The translations under genes and the position numbers were made by a program. A stretch of DNA of 64,000 bases, from assembly GCF_008041945.1 (NCBI RefSeq), contig NZ_VKAD01000001.1, positions 2,190,309-2,254,308 on the forward strand, written 5' to 3'. Shown piece after piece: positions 62,228-64,000 of this stretch (position 1 is its first letter; every line of letters begins with the position of its first letter). The notes under the pieces are model-generated. The model was not told the origin of the DNA. It saw nothing but the letters and a program-made list of their open reading frames with translations, and made no database searches. The DNA is from Reinekea thalattae (GTDB lineage Bacteria; Pseudomonadota; Gammaproteobacteria; Pseudomonadales; Natronospirillaceae).

Positions 62228-63421
62228 ATGAATCTGGAGCAAGCATTGGCTGAGATTGGCCGAGGCACAGAAGAAATTCTGTTAGAAGACGAGTTAGCTA
62301 AAAAAATAGCCTCTGGTAAACAGTTGGTGGTCAAGGCAGGGTTCGATCCAACTGCGCCTGATTTGCATCTGGGTCATACCGTGCTGATGAATAAGATGCG
62401 CCAGTTTCAGGATATGGGTCATAAGGTTGTGTTTTTGATCGGTGACTTCACTGGCTTAATTGGCGATCCAACAGGTAAAAGTGCAACTCGGCCGCCGCTG
62501 ACTGTCGACGAAATTGCAGCAAATGCACAAACCTATAAAGAGCAGGTGTTTAAAATACTCGACCCAGATAAAACTGAAATCCGTTTTAACTCGGAGTGGT
62601 TTGGGGAAAAGGGTGCTGACTTTATGATTAAGTTGGCGGGTAAGTTGAGTGTTGCTCGGATGCTGGAGCGTGACGATTTCAAAAAGCGCTTCAAGGCGAA
62701 TCAGTCAATTTCCATCCATGAATTTTTATATCCATTAGTGCAGGGCTATGACTCGGTAGCGCTAGAGGCAGATATTGAACTGGGTGGTACCGATCAAAAA
62801 TTCAACCTGCTGATGGGGCGAGAGCTGCAAAAAGGTGAAGGGCAAGAGCCGCAAACGGTTATCATGACGCCGTTACTTGAAGGCTTGGATGGCGAGAAAA
62901 AAATGTCCAAGTCGCTGGGTAATTATGTTGGTGTATCCGAAGCGCCTGGCACGATGTACCAAAAAATTGTATCGATCCCAGATTCTTTGATGTGGCGTTG
63001 GTATGAATTATTGTCGTTTAAGTCGCTTGACGATATTGCGCAATTAAAACAGTCGGTCGATCAGGGTGCTAACCCTCGTGATATCAAAATAGAGTTGGCG
63101 AAAGAAATTGTCGCTCGATTCCATGGCGAAGAGGCGGCGGCCAATGCTCATAAAGGTGCGGGAAATATTGTAGTTGAAGGCGAGGTTCCTGAAGGAACGC
63201 CTGAAGTTATTGTAGAGCTTGAAGGCCAAGAAGATTTGCCTATTGGTGCATTGATTAATAAGGCTGACTTGGCGACAAATTCTGCGCAAGCAAAAGACAT
63301 GCTTAAGAATGGTCGAGTGAAGGTAGAGTGGCAGGTTGTCGAGCCTTCTCTTAAGCTGGGCCCAGGTAAGTACTTAATTCAGGCAGGAAAAAAGAAAATT
63401 GCTTGGGTGACTGTGCAGTAA
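62228..63421 (+). CDS. tyrS: Tyrosyl-tRNA synthetase
   Basis: Class I synthetase of 397 residues. HIGH appears as HLGH (47-50) in [12 protein letters not shown] and KMSKS as KKMSKSLGN (225-229). A GDPTGKS motif and the tyrosine-binding [10 protein letters not shown] are present, with an S4 RNA-binding domain at about 335-395. The start has GAGGAG six bases upstream. As in Pseudomonas, tyrS is followed by a ribosomal RNA operon leader. Confidence 0.97.
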   Translation: MNLEQALAEIGRGTEEILLEDELAKKIASGKQLVVKAGFDPTAPDLHLGHTVLMNKMRQFQDMGHKVVFLIGDFTGLIGDPTGKSATRPPLTVDEIAANAQTYKEQVFKILDPDKTEIRFNSEWFGEKGADFMIKLAGKLSVARMLERDDFKKRFKANQSISIHEFLYPLVQGYDSVALEADIELGGTDQKFNLLMGRELQKGEGQEPQTVIMTPLLEGLDGEKKMSKSLGNYVGVSEAPGTMYQKIVSIPDSLMWRWYELLSFKSLDDIAQLKQSVDQGANPRDIKIELAKEIVARFHGEEAAANAHKGAGNIVVEGEVPEGTPEVIVELEGQEDLPIGALINKADLATNSAQAKDMLKNGRVKVEWQVVEPSLKLGPGKYLIQAGKKKIAWVTVQ

Positions 63422-63521
63422 GGTATTTTGCTTGAAGGGCGTTTATTGGAATTGCTGACTCAGTAATATAGATAAGCCTGTACGAACCTACATATCTATA
63501 TACCTACTATAAGGCTATAAG

Positions 63522-63545
63522 AGGCCAGCTAATGCTGGCCTTTTT
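63522..63545 (+). terminator. Terminator after tyrS
   Basis: Perfect 8-bp stem AGGCCAGC / GCTGGCCT with a 4-base loop followed by TTTT and more T-rich sequence. Confidence 0.92.
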
Positions 63546-63654
63546 GTTTTTTGTTTAATGGCTTGTTTTGGCCTGCTGAGTGATGTCTTTCACTACTAGA
63601 GACTCTTATATTTGAGGCTTGCTATAAATAACTTGGTATTTCTTTAAATAGAGC

Positions 63655-63687
63655 TTGACGGGGTTTAATAAATCCTTAATATACGCG
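63655..63687 (+). promoter_or_regulatory. rrn promoter P1
   Basis: -35 TTGACG (63655-63660), 16-base spacer, -10 TAATAT (63677-63682), then the GC-rich discriminator ACGCGC. The AT-rich stretch upstream could be an UP element. Layout as in rRNA promoters. Confidence 0.8.
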
Positions 63688-63714
63688 CTCCTTGCTGCTG
63701 AGGCAGTAAAGGAG
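63688..63714 (+). other. Hairpin at the 5' end of the P1 transcript
   Basis: CTCCTT and AAGGAG form a 6-bp stem, with CTGC / GCAG stacked inside around TGAG. It begins where the P1 transcript is expected to start. Confidence 0.55.
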
Positions 63715-63785
63715 TGGTTAGAAGTTTGGTTTTTCTTTGTGGTCGTAAGTTGTTGATTTCAAAGGAAAATAAAATAAATTTCTGA

Positions 63786-63813
63786 TTGACAAAGTGGTTT
63801 CGATCATTAAGAT
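63786..63813 (+). promoter_or_regulatory. rrn promoter P2
   Basis: -35 TTGACA (63786-63791), 16-base spacer, -10 TAAGAT (63808-63813), preceded by an A/T-rich stretch and followed by ACGCATCC. With P1, it forms the usual tandem rRNA promoter pair. Confidence 0.8.
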
Positions 63814-63854
63814 ACGCATCCACTTAAACGACAAGCCTATAGCGCCGCTGTCGA

Positions 63855-63867
63855 GATCTTTAAAACA
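63855..63867 (+). promoter_or_regulatory. boxA-like antitermination site
   Basis: GATCTTTAAAACA resembles the rRNA boxA TGCTCTTTAACA recognised by NusB-S10. It lies between P2 and the leader hairpin, the position expected for boxA in gammaproteobacterial 16S leaders. Confidence 0.6.
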
Positions 63868-63893
63868 AATAATTTAGAAGTAATTCGTGTGGG

Positions 63894-63927
63894 CGCTTGT
63901 GAGTCGATAAATTATCGAACACAAGCG
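63894..63927 (+). other. Leader stem-loop of the rRNA transcript (RNase III-type)
   Basis: CGCTTGTG / CACAAGCG encloses TCGATA / TATCGA around AAT, giving a 14-bp stem with a small internal loop. It follows GTGTGGG, the same word found in the E. coli 16S leader. Mature 16S rRNA is not reached before the window ends. Confidence 0.7.
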
Positions 63928-64000
63928 ACTGTCAAACATTTGTTTGGTTAACGTTATGTTCGAGCTCAGATTTTCCGGTTGGTCTTAAACAACTGGATAT

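Noticed and set aside
63688..63714. Part of a tRNA or tRNA-like element
   Set aside because: A single hairpin only; no acceptor, anticodon or T-arm sequence. It fits the rRNA leader better.

Overview
The window is ordinary, gene-dense chromosomal DNA of a gammaproteobacterium with moderate, slightly AT-leaning composition. Products resemble Pseudomonas and E. coli orthologues throughout (TypA, IlvA, RpiA, GlnS, LplA, HemL, ErpA, TyrS). The right end keeps an order I recall from Pseudomonas: DUF6776 gene, bactofilin, erpA, M23 peptidase, tyrS, then an rrn operon. Many outer-membrane proteins, lipoproteins and polyamine genes suggest a free-living, probably aquatic member of the Oceanospirillales/Pseudomonadales side; that placement is inference. 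I saw no insertion sequence, prophage, CRISPR array or tRNA gene.

Left third (1-26 kb). typA runs off the left edge. It is followed by a membrane protein of unknown function, ilvA and rpiA (divergent), glgC, a CpxR/CpxA-like two-component pair with ybaK, an Smr-domain gene, a deacetylase plus VWA/TPR pair, hisC, a small lipoprotein, glnS, lplA, thpR, an NfeD/SPFH pair, a LysR gene divergent from a tautomerase gene over a perfect palindrome, a very short soluble chemoreceptor, a coupled pair with a YHYH-domain protein, and a class III aminotransferase divergent from a second LysR gene.

Middle (26-36 kb). This is the most accessory-looking part. It holds two visibly AT-rich genes of unknown function (a lipoprotein and a HEAT-like protein), a GFA-family protein, two chalcone-isomerase-like periplasmic paralogues with DUF3833 and DUF2878 genes, an 11-bp tandem repeat, and a tightly coupled operon for an MMPL/RND inner-membrane protein, a LolA-like periplasmic protein and an outer-membrane beta-barrel. 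The last is the best candidate here for a little-described system, plausibly moving a lipid across the envelope.

36-55 kb is a polyamine and GABA region. A nine-gene minus-strand operon runs from a glutamylpolyamine synthetase through a putrescine-type aminotransferase, PotFGHI-type uptake and a PuuR-like regulator to aguB and aguA. Divergent from it are a second PuuA-type ligase and puuB. puuC, a class I glutamine amidotransferase and gabD lie further left. Together they could take agmatine or imported putrescine to GABA and succinate by both glutamylated and direct transamination routes.

Right end (55-64 kb). hemL, a ClC-type chloride transporter, the DUF6776/bactofilin/erpA run, a DsrE-like periplasmic protein that overlaps erpA, a MepM-like endopeptidase and tyrS. 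The last ~350 bases look like a ribosomal RNA operon leader (two promoters, a boxA-like site and an RNase III-type hairpin), with 16S rRNA expected just beyond the edge.
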